DNA from: Hyphomicrobiales bacterium | Lineage (GTDB): Bacteria; Pseudomonadota; Alphaproteobacteria; Rhizobiales; Rhizobiaceae | Assembly: GCA_900470965.1 (NCBI GenBank) | Contig: UCCS01000003.1 | Coordinates: 8,034 to 42,256 of the forward strand | DNA: 34,223 nucleotides | Direction: 5' to 3' | Shown here: piece after piece, positions 1 through 6,789 of the stretch | Numbering within the stretch: position 1 is the stretch's first letter | Layout of the letters: each line of letters starts with the position of its first letter | Program-made: the position numbers and the translations under genes | Notes under the pieces: generated by a model | Databases searched by the model: none | Seen by the model: the letters and a program-made list of their open reading frames with translations, nothing else | What the model was told of the DNA's origin: nothing

Positions 1-275
1 CGAATGGACCGTGGTCCCCAGCCTTCATCGACCGGCCGATAGGTTTCCGCCACGCCGACGGCAAAGGTCGGCACGCGGTCGAGGAAGAAGCTGTTGCCGT
101 GATCGTTGAAGACGACGACGGCGATATCGGGCTTCGCCTCGCGCATCCATTGCTTGCCTGCCTCGTAGCCATCGAAGAAAGGCTTCCAGTCCGGCGTGTC
201 GCGCAGGCCCTTGTCGAGTGCTGCGCCGATCGAGGGAACGTGGCTCGTTCCGAGGCCGCCGATGATCTTAGCCAT
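1..275 (-). CDS. ligB: Protocatechuate/gallate extradiol dioxygenase beta subunit (LigB family), partial
   Basis: This is the catalytic subunit of a type II extradiol dioxygenase, which opens a protocatechuate- or gallate-like ring with O2 and Fe(II) in the cytoplasm. Only the first 91 residues are present; the gene continues past the left edge. The N-terminus reads MAKIIGGLGTSHVPSIGAAL, with the TSH motif (His12) and FNDHG (His59) matching the two N-terminal iron-ligand histidines of LigB; the third ligand (Glu) lies outside the window. PTFAVGVAETYRP followed by DEGWGPR also matches the family. The ATG overlaps the stop of the upstream hydrolase-LigA gene by 8 nt (ATGGCTAA), so the two are translationally coupled and are probably the two subunits of one enzyme. 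Whether protocatechuate, gallate or a methoxylated relative is the substrate cannot be decided from this fragment. Confidence 0.93.
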   Translation of the reverse strand, partial: MAKIIGGLGTSHVPSIGAALDKGLRDTPDWKPFFDGYEAGKQWMREAKPDIAVVVFNDHGNSFFLDRVPTFAVGVAETYRPVDEGWGPRSI

Positions 276-1323
276 TTCTTTTCTTTCCCAGTCTTTCGTA
301 GAGGAAATCCTCATGCGACATGCCGGCCTGTGCAGCGCCGATCTGAGTGATCGGTGTCGGGTCGACGGCGGCGATCTTCAGGATGAAGAACAGGTTGCCG
401 CCGAGGCGCACCATCTCGTGCCAGTCACGGTTTTTGACGGCGGCTTTTTCCTCATCGTCCAGGCCGAAGCGGGCAAGATAGGCATCCTCATCCGCCTTGA
501 AGGCGTCGCGGTTAGCAGGCTGACCAAGCGCCATCGCCATCTTGTTGAGCTGGTAGCCACGGATCGAGCCGGCCCGGTCGAAGAGCGGCGTATCGGGAAT
601 GGTCGCGGTATTCTCAAGCATAATTCCTCCAAATCTGCGCGTCAGCCAGCTGGCGATTGCGGCCGTAACTTCGACTGGCCGCTCTACGGGTGCGAAGTGC
701 CCGGCATCTTCGATGATGACGAGTTCTGTATCGGATGCCGCGTCCGCGATTTCCTGATGCTGGACGATCGGGCTCCAACCATCGTGGCGCGCTGCGACAA
801 GCAGAATGGGACAGCCGAGTTCGGCTATATAGGCGCTAGCGTTCGGCCGGTTGATCAATGCGCGGATCTGCCGCTCATGCATATCGGGGTCGGCTCGCAG
901 CACCATGGCGCGCAGGCTCGCGATGAGTTCCGCATCCGTCAGCCGAGCTGGGCTCAGCATGGGCGGCAGCCACTCGTCGGCCAGTTCTTCCATGCTGCGG
1001 TGGCCAAGGTCGATCATCTGCTGGCGTCTGATTTCCTCGCCGTCGCGTTTCGGGTGATGGCCGGTATTGGCGAGCACCAGGCCGCGCATGCGGTCCGGTG
1101 CGATACGTGCCATTTCCATGGCGACGCGCCCGCCCATGGAGTGGCCGACCGCAATGAGATCGCCGTCGGTGGCAGCGAGAATGCTTTCCGCCATGGTCGG
1201 TATCGAGGAGGTGCGAGAGACGTCGGCTGCATGCACCGCCATGTGCTGCGCGACAGCCTCGGCAAGTGGCGCCCATACAATGCTGTCGGACACGAGCCCC
1301 GGAATGAGCACGAGCGTTGCCAT
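268..1323 (-). CDS. Alpha/beta-hydrolase fused in frame to LigA-type dioxygenase alpha subunit
   Basis: One 351-residue open frame holds two complete domains. Residues 1 to about 232 are an alpha/beta-hydrolase with an oxyanion-side HG-less start (LVLIPGL), nucleophile elbow GHSMGG (Ser62), acid in ARHDGWSP (Asp181) and catalytic His209 in DAGHFAPVERP. Residues 235-351 are a LigA-type small subunit: RGYQLNKMAMAL, FKADEDAYLARFGL, then a run resembling LigA around RLGGNLFFILK. LigA caps the LigB active site. No linker separates the halves, and GGAGGA-ATT-ATG at the junction would let LigA also be made alone (268-621, 117 residues). The start ATG at 1323 follows a GGGAGGA ribosome site. The hydrolase may act on a ring-cleavage product or ester, which is inference. 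The gene is divergent from gntR and first in the ligB unit. A sequencing indel at the junction is the main alternative to a true fusion. Confidence 0.88.
   Translation of the reverse strand: MATLVLIPGLVSDSIVWAPLAEAVAQHMAVHAADVSRTSSIPTMAESILAATDGDLIAVGHSMGGRVAMEMARIAPDRMRGLVLANTGHHPKRDGEEIRRQQMIDLGHRSMEELADEWLPPMLSPARLTDAELIASLRAMVLRADPDMHERQIRALINRPNASAYIAELGCPILLVAARHDGWSPIVQHQEIADAASDTELVIIEDAGHFAPVERPVEVTAAIASWLTRRFGGIMLENTATIPDTPLFDRAGSIRGYQLNKMAMALGQPANRDAFKADEDAYLARFGLDDEEKAAVKNRDWHEMVRLGGNLFFILKIAAVDPTPITQIGAAQAGMSHEDFLYERLGKKRNG
619..630 (-). promoter_or_regulatory. Internal Shine-Dalgarno plus ATG for stand-alone LigA
   Basis: On the minus strand the sequence is GGAGGAATTATG, with the ATG at 621-619 being codon 235 of the hydrolase-LigA frame. 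GGAG lies 5 nt before the ATG, a near-ideal spacing. Initiation here would give a normal-sized LigA of 117 residues. In the frame that stops first, TGA occurs 5 nt into ligA (ATGCTTGA), the same 8-nt overlap layout as the ligA/ligB junction. This suggests the ancestral arrangement was two overlapping genes. Confidence 0.6.
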
Positions 1324-1347
1324 CGATTTTCCTCCCGCAAGACAGAC

Positions 1348-1372
1348 ATCATAAATGTATACATTGTGTCAA
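1348..1372 (-). promoter_or_regulatory. Promoter with GntR-type operator for the hydrolase-ligA-ligB unit
   Basis: A 12-bp perfect palindrome AATGTATACATT (1354-1365) lies 32 bp upstream of the start codon. On the minus strand a perfect -35 hexamer TTGACA (1372-1367) directly precedes it. TATGAT (1353-1348) follows, but at only 13 nt spacing, so the exact -10 is uncertain. The core ATGTATACAT recurs upstream of ligM and the ABC importer. It is inferred to be the operator of the divergent GntR protein, placed to block RNA polymerase. Confidence 0.65.
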
Positions 1373-1428
1373 GGGATTGGCGGATATGGCTATGATAATT
1401 GCCGTACTTTGCGGACATTACCTCTGAT

Positions 1429-1516
1429 ATGCATACAAATCTGTGCTAGAGTGATGGCTTGAAGCGGGGTTTTGTATGCGTTCGCGCTGTTATATACATT
1501 TAGCCGGGATTGGAGG
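1429..1516 (+). promoter_or_regulatory. gntR upstream region with imperfect operator copies and ribosome site
   Basis: A 9-bp inverted repeat GCATACAAA (1431-1439) / TTTGTATGC (1471-1479) with 31 nt between its arms lies upstream of gntR. TATATACATT (1491-1500) is a one-base variant of the operator core ATGTATACAT and sits about 20 bp before the start. These could mediate autoregulation. GGAGG (1512-1516) is 5 nt before ATG 1522 and decides that start over a TTG at 1510. Confidence 0.4.
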
Positions 1517-1521
1517 CGCCG

Positions 1522-2256
1522 ATGAAGCAGAGTGAAGCCGCAACGCATGGCCGTCGCGCCGTTATCGAGTTGCGGGAAAAGATTTTGAGCGGCGAACTGC
1601 AGGGCGGCACGCGCCTCTTCGAAGTGCCTTTAGCGGAGGCGCTTGATATTTCACGCACACCGGTGCGCGAGGCGATGTCGCGGCTGACGGAGGAGGGGCT
1701 GCTCGATCGTCTGCCCAATGGCGGCTTTGTGGTCCGTCGCTTCGGCTTTGCCGATGTGGTCGATTCCATCGAGGTGCGTGGCGTCATGGAAGGCATGGCG
1801 GCAAGGCTCGCTGCCGAACGAGGTGCCACACCTGATGCGCTCGAGGATATCCGGCAGACGGTGCTCAAGCTCGACGCTTGTTTCGGCGAGCAGCTCGACG
1901 ATGTCGATTTCGACGCCTATTCCGACCTGAACGAAAAATTCCACCATCAGCTTGCAGCGCTTGCCGGTAGCGAGATCATTCGGCGTGAGGTGGAGCGGGC
2001 AAGTTCGCTGCCCTTTGCCTCGCCGTCGGCCTTCCTGCCCGACAAGGCTGATATCACCGCCTTCCGTCGTTCGCTGCGCTCCGCGCAGGACCAGCACAAG
2101 GCGCTCGTCAGTGCAATCGAAGCGCGCGAAGGCAGCCGCGCGGAAGCGATCGCCAGGGAGCATGCCCGCACGGCGCGGCGCAATCTTGAATACATTCTGG
2201 CGGAGGACCCAACCCTGATCGAGCAGATCAGGGGGCTTGCGCTGATTCACCGGTAA
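1522..2256 (+). CDS. GntR family regulator, FCD (FadR) subfamily, local aromatic regulon
   Basis: Cytoplasmic transcription factor of 244 residues. The N-terminal winged helix-turn-helix spans about residues 10-75: RRAVIELREKILSGELQGG, then the signature ISRTPVREAMSRLTEEGLL and GGFVVRRF. The C-terminal all-helical FCD effector domain runs from about 85 to 230 and includes a DLNEKFHHQLAALAG segment with the histidine and acidic residues that usually hold a metal and a carboxylate ligand. The ATG at 1522 is chosen because GGAGG lies 5 nt upstream; a TTG at 1510 is in frame but lacks a ribosome site. It is divergent from the hydrolase-ligA-ligB unit and upstream of ligM. Three copies of ATGTATACAT nearby make it the likely repressor of dioxygenase, demethylase and importer, with an aromatic acid as probable inducer; both roles are inferred. 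A strong terminator follows. Confidence 0.93.
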   Translation: MKQSEAATHGRRAVIELREKILSGELQGGTRLFEVPLAEALDISRTPVREAMSRLTEEGLLDRLPNGGFVVRRFGFADVVDSIEVRGVMEGMAARLAAERGATPDALEDIRQTVLKLDACFGEQLDDVDFDAYSDLNEKFHHQLAALAGSEIIRREVERASSLPFASPSAFLPDKADITAFRRSLRSAQDQHKALVSAIEAREGSRAEAIAREHARTARRNLEYILAEDPTLIEQIRGLALIHR

Positions 2257-2280
2257 TTTCAGGTAATTCGCGCTTCAACA

Positions 2281-2304
2281 GGGCGGCTCGTGGCCGCCCT
2301 TTTT
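2281..2304 (+). terminator. Rho-independent terminator after gntR
   Basis: A 7-bp stem GGGCGGC / GCCGCCC with loop TCGTG is followed by five T. It begins 24 nt after the gntR stop and separates gntR from ligM transcription. Confidence 0.9.
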
Positions 2305-2375
2305 CATTTTCGGCGCATTGAACTGGGCGCTGCGGGGAGAAAATAGGCTTGCAATCTGATCGCATTGGGCATTTC

Positions 2376-2385
2376 ATGTATACAT
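2376..2385 (+). promoter_or_regulatory. GntR-type operator upstream of ligM
   Basis: An exact copy of ATGTATACAT lies 27 bp before the ligM GTG start, in the 70-bp gap after the gntR terminator. A possible -35 (TTGCAA, 2349-2354) lies upstream, but I cannot fix a -10. Its position near the likely transcription start fits repression. Confidence 0.6.
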
Positions 2386-2412
2386 TATCGCATGCCAATG
2401 GGAGGATATCAG

Positions 2413-3825
2413 GTGGCGAGATCGAACCTATCCGAAGTTTTGAAGTCGGCCGGCAATACGGTGGAGTTGCTGCGCAATTCCAAGGTCGGCATGTATGTAT
2501 ACCCGGTCGTGGCGGCCGAGTTTTCCAACTGGCGTTCGGAGCAGGCCGCGTGGCGCAACTCCGCCGTCCTCTTCGATCAGTCGCACCATATGGACGAGCT
2601 GACCGTCGAGGGCCCGGACGCGGAGAAGTTCCTCGCCTATCACGGCGTCAACTCCTTCTCGAATTTCGATACGAACCGCGCCAAGCATTTCGTGCCGGTC
2701 ACGCCTGCAGGTCATGTCATCGGCGATCAGATCATCTTCCGTGAGCGCGAAGACAAGTTCATCCTCGTCGGCCGTTCGCCGACCTCCAACTGGCTGATGT
2801 TCTGCGCCGCTTACGGCAAGTGGAATGTGCGCCTGAAATATGATCCGCGCTCACCCTCGCGCCCGGAAGGCGAACGCGTGCTGCGCACGCATTACCGCTA
2901 CCAGATCCAGGGACCGGATGCCCCGAAGATCTTCGAGAAGATGAATGGCGGGCCGATCCCTGACATCAAGTTCTTCCATGTCGACAAGATCAAGGTCGGC
3001 TCGAAGACGGTGAATGCGCTGCGCCACGGCATGTCCGGTGCGCCGGGCCTGGAAATCTGGGGCCCTTACGAAGACAAAGCCTATATCCACTCGGTCATCA
3101 TGGAATCCGCAAAGGCGGCCGGCGTCGATCTCGTTCGCTGCGGCAGCCGCGCCTATTCCACCAACACGCTGGAATCCGGCTGGATCCCGTCGCCGCTGCC
3201 GGGCATCTATACGGGTGACGGCATGCTGGCGGCCTATCGCGACTGGCTCGGCGCCGACAGCTATGAGGCAACCGGTGCCATCGGCGGCAGCTTCGTTTCC
3301 AGCAATATCGAGGATTATTACGTCACTCCGTTCGAGCTCGGCTACGACTTCTACATCGGCTGGAAGAAGGACGATTTCATCGGCAAGTCCGCGCTCGAGA
3401 AGATGAAGGGCCAGACGAGCCGCAAGAAGGTGACCTTCGAGTGGAATGCCGAAGACGTCGTCAACGTCATCGCCTCGGCCTTCCGTCCGGGCGAGGATCA
3501 CTTCAAGTGGATCGATTTCCCGCAGCCGAACTATGCCTCGACCAGCGCCGACAAGATCATGCGCGACGGCAAGATGGTCGGCATGTCGATGTTCAACGGC
3601 TACAGCTACAACGAACGCTGCATGCTTTCGCTCGGCATCGTCGATGCAGATGTCGAGATCGGCGATGTCTTGACCCTCGTCTGGGGCGAGCCCGATGGCG
3701 GCTCCGGCAAGACGTCCGTCGAGCCGCACAAGCAGGCGGAAATCCGTGTGCGCGTTTCGCCCACGCCCTATGCCAGCGAAGCCCGCGAGAATTACGCCGA
3801 CAGCTGGCGTAGCAAGAAGGGCTGA
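2413..3825 (+). CDS. ligM: LigM-type tetrahydrofolate-dependent aryl O-demethylase (GcvT family)
   Basis: 470-residue cytoplasmic enzyme that moves the O-methyl group of vanillate, 3-O-methylgallate or a related methoxylated aromatic acid to tetrahydrofolate, leaving a catechol and 5-methyl-THF. It resembles LigM/DesA of sphingomonads throughout: GNTVELLRNSK, EFSNWRSEQAAWRNSAVLFD, GRSPTSNWLM (Arg121), RHGMSGAPGLEIWGPYE, GSRAYSTNTLESGWIPSPLP, GAIGGSFVSSNIEDYY, GMSMFNGYSYNE and TVEPHKQAEIR. The Tyr in GSRAY (about 248) appears to correspond to the catalytic Tyr247 of LigM, from memory of that enzyme. Length equals LigM (about 471). The GTG at 2413 is chosen because GGGAGGA lies just upstream and the N-terminus then aligns with LigM; upstream in-frame ATGs would run through the operator. 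Regulation is probably by the adjacent GntR protein. The product would feed LigAB. Confidence 0.93.
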   Translation: MARSNLSEVLKSAGNTVELLRNSKVGMYVYPVVAAEFSNWRSEQAAWRNSAVLFDQSHHMDELTVEGPDAEKFLAYHGVNSFSNFDTNRAKHFVPVTPAGHVIGDQIIFREREDKFILVGRSPTSNWLMFCAAYGKWNVRLKYDPRSPSRPEGERVLRTHYRYQIQGPDAPKIFEKMNGGPIPDIKFFHVDKIKVGSKTVNALRHGMSGAPGLEIWGPYEDKAYIHSVIMESAKAAGVDLVRCGSRAYSTNTLESGWIPSPLPGIYTGDGMLAAYRDWLGADSYEATGAIGGSFVSSNIEDYYVTPFELGYDFYIGWKKDDFIGKSALEKMKGQTSRKKVTFEWNAEDVVNVIASAFRPGEDHFKWIDFPQPNYASTSADKIMRDGKMVGMSMFNGYSYNERCMLSLGIVDADVEIGDVLTLVWGEPDGGSGKTSVEPHKQAEIRVRVSPTPYASEARENYADSWRSKKG

Positions 3826-3855
3826 AATCCGACACCTCCATCCGCGGTGTTAACG

Positions 3856-3882
3856 ACGGCGCCCGGGAGGGCGCCGTTTTTT
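3856..3882 (+). terminator. Rho-independent terminator after ligM
   Basis: A 9-bp perfect stem ACGGCGCCC / GGGCGCCGT with a GGGA loop is followed by a T6 tract. It starts 30 nt after the ligM stop, so ligM is probably a single-gene transcript. Confidence 0.93.
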
Positions 3883-4028
3883 GTGGATTCGTCCCGTCGT
3901 CTTGCCTCTAGCCGTCCGTGCGCAGCAGCGCTAAAAACAGTCACACTTCCCGATCAGCGATCACTCCGATGTCACAATGACAACGCAGATATGCCCCCTG
4001 AAAATCGAATCGAACAAGGATGACAGCA

Positions 4029-5342
4029 GTGGCACAGGCCCAGCCGCATGAGCGAATTCAGTACATCGTCGAGGGCGGCCATCGCCTTGCCGGCGAGATC
4101 CAACCAAGCGGCAACAAGAATGCCGCCCTGCCGATCATTGCCGCCTCGCTGCTGACCGACAAGCTCGTGCATCTGACCAACGTGCCGCGCATCCGCGATG
4201 TCGAAGCACTGGTCGAGCTGATCCAATCCGTCGGCGCCAAGGCGCGCTGGCTCGGCCGCAACGAAGTCGAGATCGAGGCGAGTGATCTCAAGCCGGCTGA
4301 TCTCGATCCCGGCCTCTGCGCCCGTATCCGCGCGTCGATCCTGCTTGCCGGTCCGATGCTGGCGCGCTGCGGTGAGATCACACTGCCGCCGCCGGGTGGT
4401 GATGTCATCGGCCGCCGCCGCGTCGATACACACTTTCTTGCGTTGGAGCAGCTCGGTGCCGAGATCAGCGTCAACGGTTCCTATAGTTTCCGCGCCAGAC
4501 ACCTGTGCGGTGCGGACGTTTTCCTGGACGAACCCTCCGTCACGGCGACGGAAAATGCGCTCTGCGCGGCAGTCGCTGCAGAAGGCAAGACGATCCTGCG
4601 CAATTGCGCCTCCGAGCCGCATGTCCAGGATCTCGCACATTTCCTCATTGCCATGGGTGCGAAGATCGAGGGCATTGGAACCAATACGATGATCATTCAC
4701 GGCGGCGAGCCGCTTGGCGGCGCGTCGCATCGTATCGGCCCTGACCATAACGAAATCGGCTCGCTGATCGGCCTTGCTGCCGTCACCGGTTCTGAAATCA
4801 CCATCCGCCGGGCGGGCGTGGAACATCTGCGCTCAACGCTGATGACCTTCGAGCGTCTTGGCATCCGCTGCCGCATCGAGGGCGACGATCTCGTGGTGCC
4901 GGCGGGGCAGGAGATGAAAATCCAGCCGGATTTCGGCGGGCACATTCCAAAGATCGAGGATCAGCCCTGGCCAGCATTTCCGGCAGACACCATGTCGATT
5001 GCCATTGTTACCGCCTCGCAGTGCGATGGCGTGGTGCTGATGTTCGAGAAGATGTTCGAAAGCCGGATGTTCTTCGTCGACAAGCTGATTACCATGGGCG
5101 CCCGCATAGTTCTTTGCGATCCGCATCGCGCGATCGTTGCGGGTCCGTCCAAGCTGCGCGCCGCGCAGGTGGAGAGCCCCGATATCCGCGCTGGCATGGC
5201 AATGCTGATCGCCGCCATGTGCGCCGAGGGCACCAGCGTCATCAACAATGCCCAGCAGATCGAGCGCGGCTATGAGCGGATCGAGGAGCGGCTGAACGCG
5301 CTCGGTGCGCGCATCACCCGTGTACCGCCGCGCGAGGCATAA
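4029..5342 (+). CDS. murA: MurA-like UDP-GlcNAc enolpyruvyl transferase, Cys-to-Asp variant
   Basis: 437-residue enolpyruvyl transferase of the MurA/EPSP-synthase fold. MurA moves enolpyruvate from PEP to UDP-GlcNAc, the first committed step of peptidoglycan synthesis. Seen here: [10 protein letters not shown] (Lys30, Asn31 of the substrate site), [30 protein letters not shown] (Asp320, the general-base position) and DIRAGMAM (conserved Arg). The loop residue that is Cys115 in E. coli is Asp125 here (GGD instead of GGC). In Mycobacterium and Chlamydia MurA the same change gives natural fosfomycin insensitivity. Wording such as [18 protein letters not shown] differs from ordinary alphaproteobacterial MurA, so this is probably a second, divergent copy. 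GTG 4029 has AAGGA 8 nt upstream; ATG 4020 is in frame but overlaps that site. No cell-wall gene is adjacent, so its role may be redundant or specialised. It ends 2 nt from the convergent importer operon. Confidence 0.85.
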   Translation: MAQAQPHERIQYIVEGGHRLAGEIQPSGNKNAALPIIAASLLTDKLVHLTNVPRIRDVEALVELIQSVGAKARWLGRNEVEIEASDLKPADLDPGLCARIRASILLAGPMLARCGEITLPPPGGDVIGRRRVDTHFLALEQLGAEISVNGSYSFRARHLCGADVFLDEPSVTATENALCAAVAAEGKTILRNCASEPHVQDLAHFLIAMGAKIEGIGTNTMIIHGGEPLGGASHRIGPDHNEIGSLIGLAAVTGSEITIRRAGVEHLRSTLMTFERLGIRCRIEGDDLVVPAGQEMKIQPDFGGHIPKIEDQPWPAFPADTMSIAIVTASQCDGVVLMFEKMFESRMFFVDKLITMGARIVLCDPHRAIVAGPSKLRAAQVESPDIRAGMAMLIAAMCAEGTSVINNAQQIERGYERIEERLNALGARITRVPPREA

Positions 5343-5358
5343 TCTCAGACGCTGAGAT
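5342..5358. other. Stem-loop at the murA / importer convergent junction
   Basis: ATCTCAG-ACG-CTGAGAT forms a 7-bp perfect stem with a 3-nt loop across the 2-bp gap between the two convergent stops. It has no T tract on either side, so it is at best a weak or Rho-assisted transcript end. Confidence 0.4.
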
Positions 5359-6043
5359 GTGCGTCGAGGGTCTCCGGTGAGGCGAGAAGTGCCTCGGACG
5401 TGTTGCGGTAGGTGACTGCGCCGCGTTCAAGCACGATGACCTCATCCGTCAGCGGCAGCACCTTGCGAGCCTTCTGCTCGACAATGATCGCCGACATGCC
5501 CTCACCGGTGACGATGCGGCGCAGTGCGGCCAGAAGTTCGTCGACGATGATCGGCGCGAGGCCTTCCAGCGGCTCATCGAGCAGCAGGATCTTCGGATTG
5601 AGCATCAGGGCGCGGGCGATCGCGAGCATCTGCTGCTCGCCGCCGGAGAGCTGGTTGCCGAGGTTGCGACGGCGTTCCTGCAGACGTGGGAACATCTGGT
5701 AGACGCGGCCGACATTCCATGCGCCGGGGCGGGCGCTCGCCGTCAGGTTTTCCTCCACCGTCAGCGAACGGAAGATATTGCGTTCCTGCGGCACCCAGCC
5801 GATGCCGAGCGGCGCGCGCTTTTCGGCCCTGAGCCGGGTGATGTCGCGCTGCTGCAGGTGGATGGAGCCGGCGTGGTGGGTGGTGACGCCGATAATGGTG
5901 TTGAGCAGCGTCGTCTTGCCGGCGCCGTTGCGGCCGAGCAATGCCAGCGAACGGCCTTCCTCCAGCGAGACATCCACCTTGGCAAGCACATGCGCTTCGC
6001 CGTAACCGGCGACGAGGCGTTCGATCCGCAGCAGTTCGGGCAT
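5345..6043 (-). CDS. ABC importer ATPase, LivF type (aromatic-linked importer)
   Basis: 232-residue cytoplasmic ATPase of the hydrophobic/branched-chain amino acid uptake (HAAT) family. Walker A is GRNGAGKTT (about residues 37-45), the Q-loop region is VPQERNIFRSLTVEENL, the signature is LSGGEQQML, Walker B is ILLLDEPLEGLAP, and the switch-His position carries VEQKA, as is usual in LivF proteins. It is the last gene of the five-gene operon and overlaps the upstream LivG-type gene by 1 nt (TGATG). The substrate is not set by the ATPase. The shared operator with the aromatic genes suggests an aromatic acid rather than an amino acid, which is inference. Confidence 0.95.
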   Translation of the reverse strand: MPELLRIERLVAGYGEAHVLAKVDVSLEEGRSLALLGRNGAGKTTLLNTIIGVTTHHAGSIHLQQRDITRLRAEKRAPLGIGWVPQERNIFRSLTVEENLTASARPGAWNVGRVYQMFPRLQERRRNLGNQLSGGEQQMLAIARALMLNPKILLLDEPLEGLAPIIVDELLAALRRIVTGEGMSAIIVEQKARKVLPLTDEVIVLERGAVTYRNTSEALLASPETLDAHLSV

Positions 6044-6789
6044 CAGGCATCCTCCCCGAGATAGATGGCCTTCACCTGCGGGTCTTTCGAGATCTCGGCG
6101 ACGGTTCCCTCGGCAAAGAGCGCTCCGGCGGCGAGTACCGAGATACGGTCTGCGAAGGAGAAGACGAGATCCATATCATGTTCGATCAGCACGACGGTGA
6201 CATTGGCCGGCAGCTCGCGGACGATGCCGAGAACCTCGTGCCGCTCCTCTTCGGGAACGCCGGCGGCGGGCTCATCGAGCAGCAGCACCTTCGGCTGCAT
6301 GGCAATCGCAAGGGCGATCTCCAGCAGGCGCTGCTTGCCATAGGGCAGGAGTGTCGTCGGCGTGCCCATGACATCGACCAGACGAAAGCGTTCCAGCAGT
6401 GCGGCGGCTTCATCGGCGACTTCGCGGTCGGCCGAGAGCGGCCGCCAGGCGAAGCGGCCATGGCCCTTGCGTTCGCTGATCGCCAGCATGACGGAATCGA
6501 GCGGCGTGAAATCGCCGAAGAGCTGATTGATCTGAAAGGTACGGGCAAGACCCTTGCCGACGCGGCGATAGGAAGAGACACCGGTAATGTCCTCACCAGC
6601 GAGCAGGATCTCGCCACTGTTCGGTGTCAGTACGCCGGTCAGCAGGTTGATGATCGTGGTCTTGCCGGCTCCGTTCGGGCCGATCAGGGCATGGCGGGCA
6701 CCTTGGCGGATCTGCAGCGAGACATCGTTGGTGGCGATGAAGCCGCCAAAGCGCTTGACGAGATGACGGGTTTCGAGGGCGAGCGTCAT
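6043..6789 (-). CDS. ABC importer ATPase, LivG type
   Basis: 248-residue ATPase, the second of the importer's two nucleotide-binding subunits. Walker A is GPNGAGKTT (about residues 36-44), then ARTFQINQLFGDFTPLDSV as the Q-loop region. LPYGKQRLLEIALA takes the place of the LSGGQ signature, a substitution typical of LivG. Walker B is VLLLDEPAAGVPEEE and the switch histidine is in LIEHDMDLVFS. The ATG at 6789 is chosen because it overlaps the LivM-type stop by 4 nt (ATGA) and yields the standard LivG N-terminus; the frame stays open far upstream inside the permease gene, but that extension is not coding in this frame. It pairs with the LivF-type subunit immediately downstream. Confidence 0.95.
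   Translation of the reverse strand: MTLALETRHLVKRFGGFIATNDVSLQIRQGARHALIGPNGAGKTTIINLLTGVLTPNSGEILLAGEDITGVSSYRRVGKGLARTFQINQLFGDFTPLDSVMLAISERKGHGRFAWRPLSADREVADEAAALLERFRLVDVMGTPTTLLPYGKQRLLEIALAIAMQPKVLLLDEPAAGVPEEERHEVLGIVRELPANVTVVLIEHDMDLVFSFADRISVLAAGALFAEGTVAEISKDPQVKAIYLGEDA

Noticed and set aside
196..1395. Long plus-strand open frame opposite the hydrolase-LigA gene
   Set aside because: It is an antisense shadow in GC-rich DNA; the minus strand has clear catalytic motifs and a ribosome site.
2493..2503. TGTATAC inside the ligM coding region as a further operator
   Set aside because: Only part of the palindrome matches, and it encodes the conserved GMYVYP stretch, so coding need explains it.
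2851..3729. Minus-strand open frame of 292 residues opposite ligM
   Set aside because: No family motif; the plus strand matches LigM over its full length.
3972..4826. Minus-strand open frame of 284 residues opposite murA
   Set aside because: Shadow frame with no domain; MurA motifs are on the other strand.
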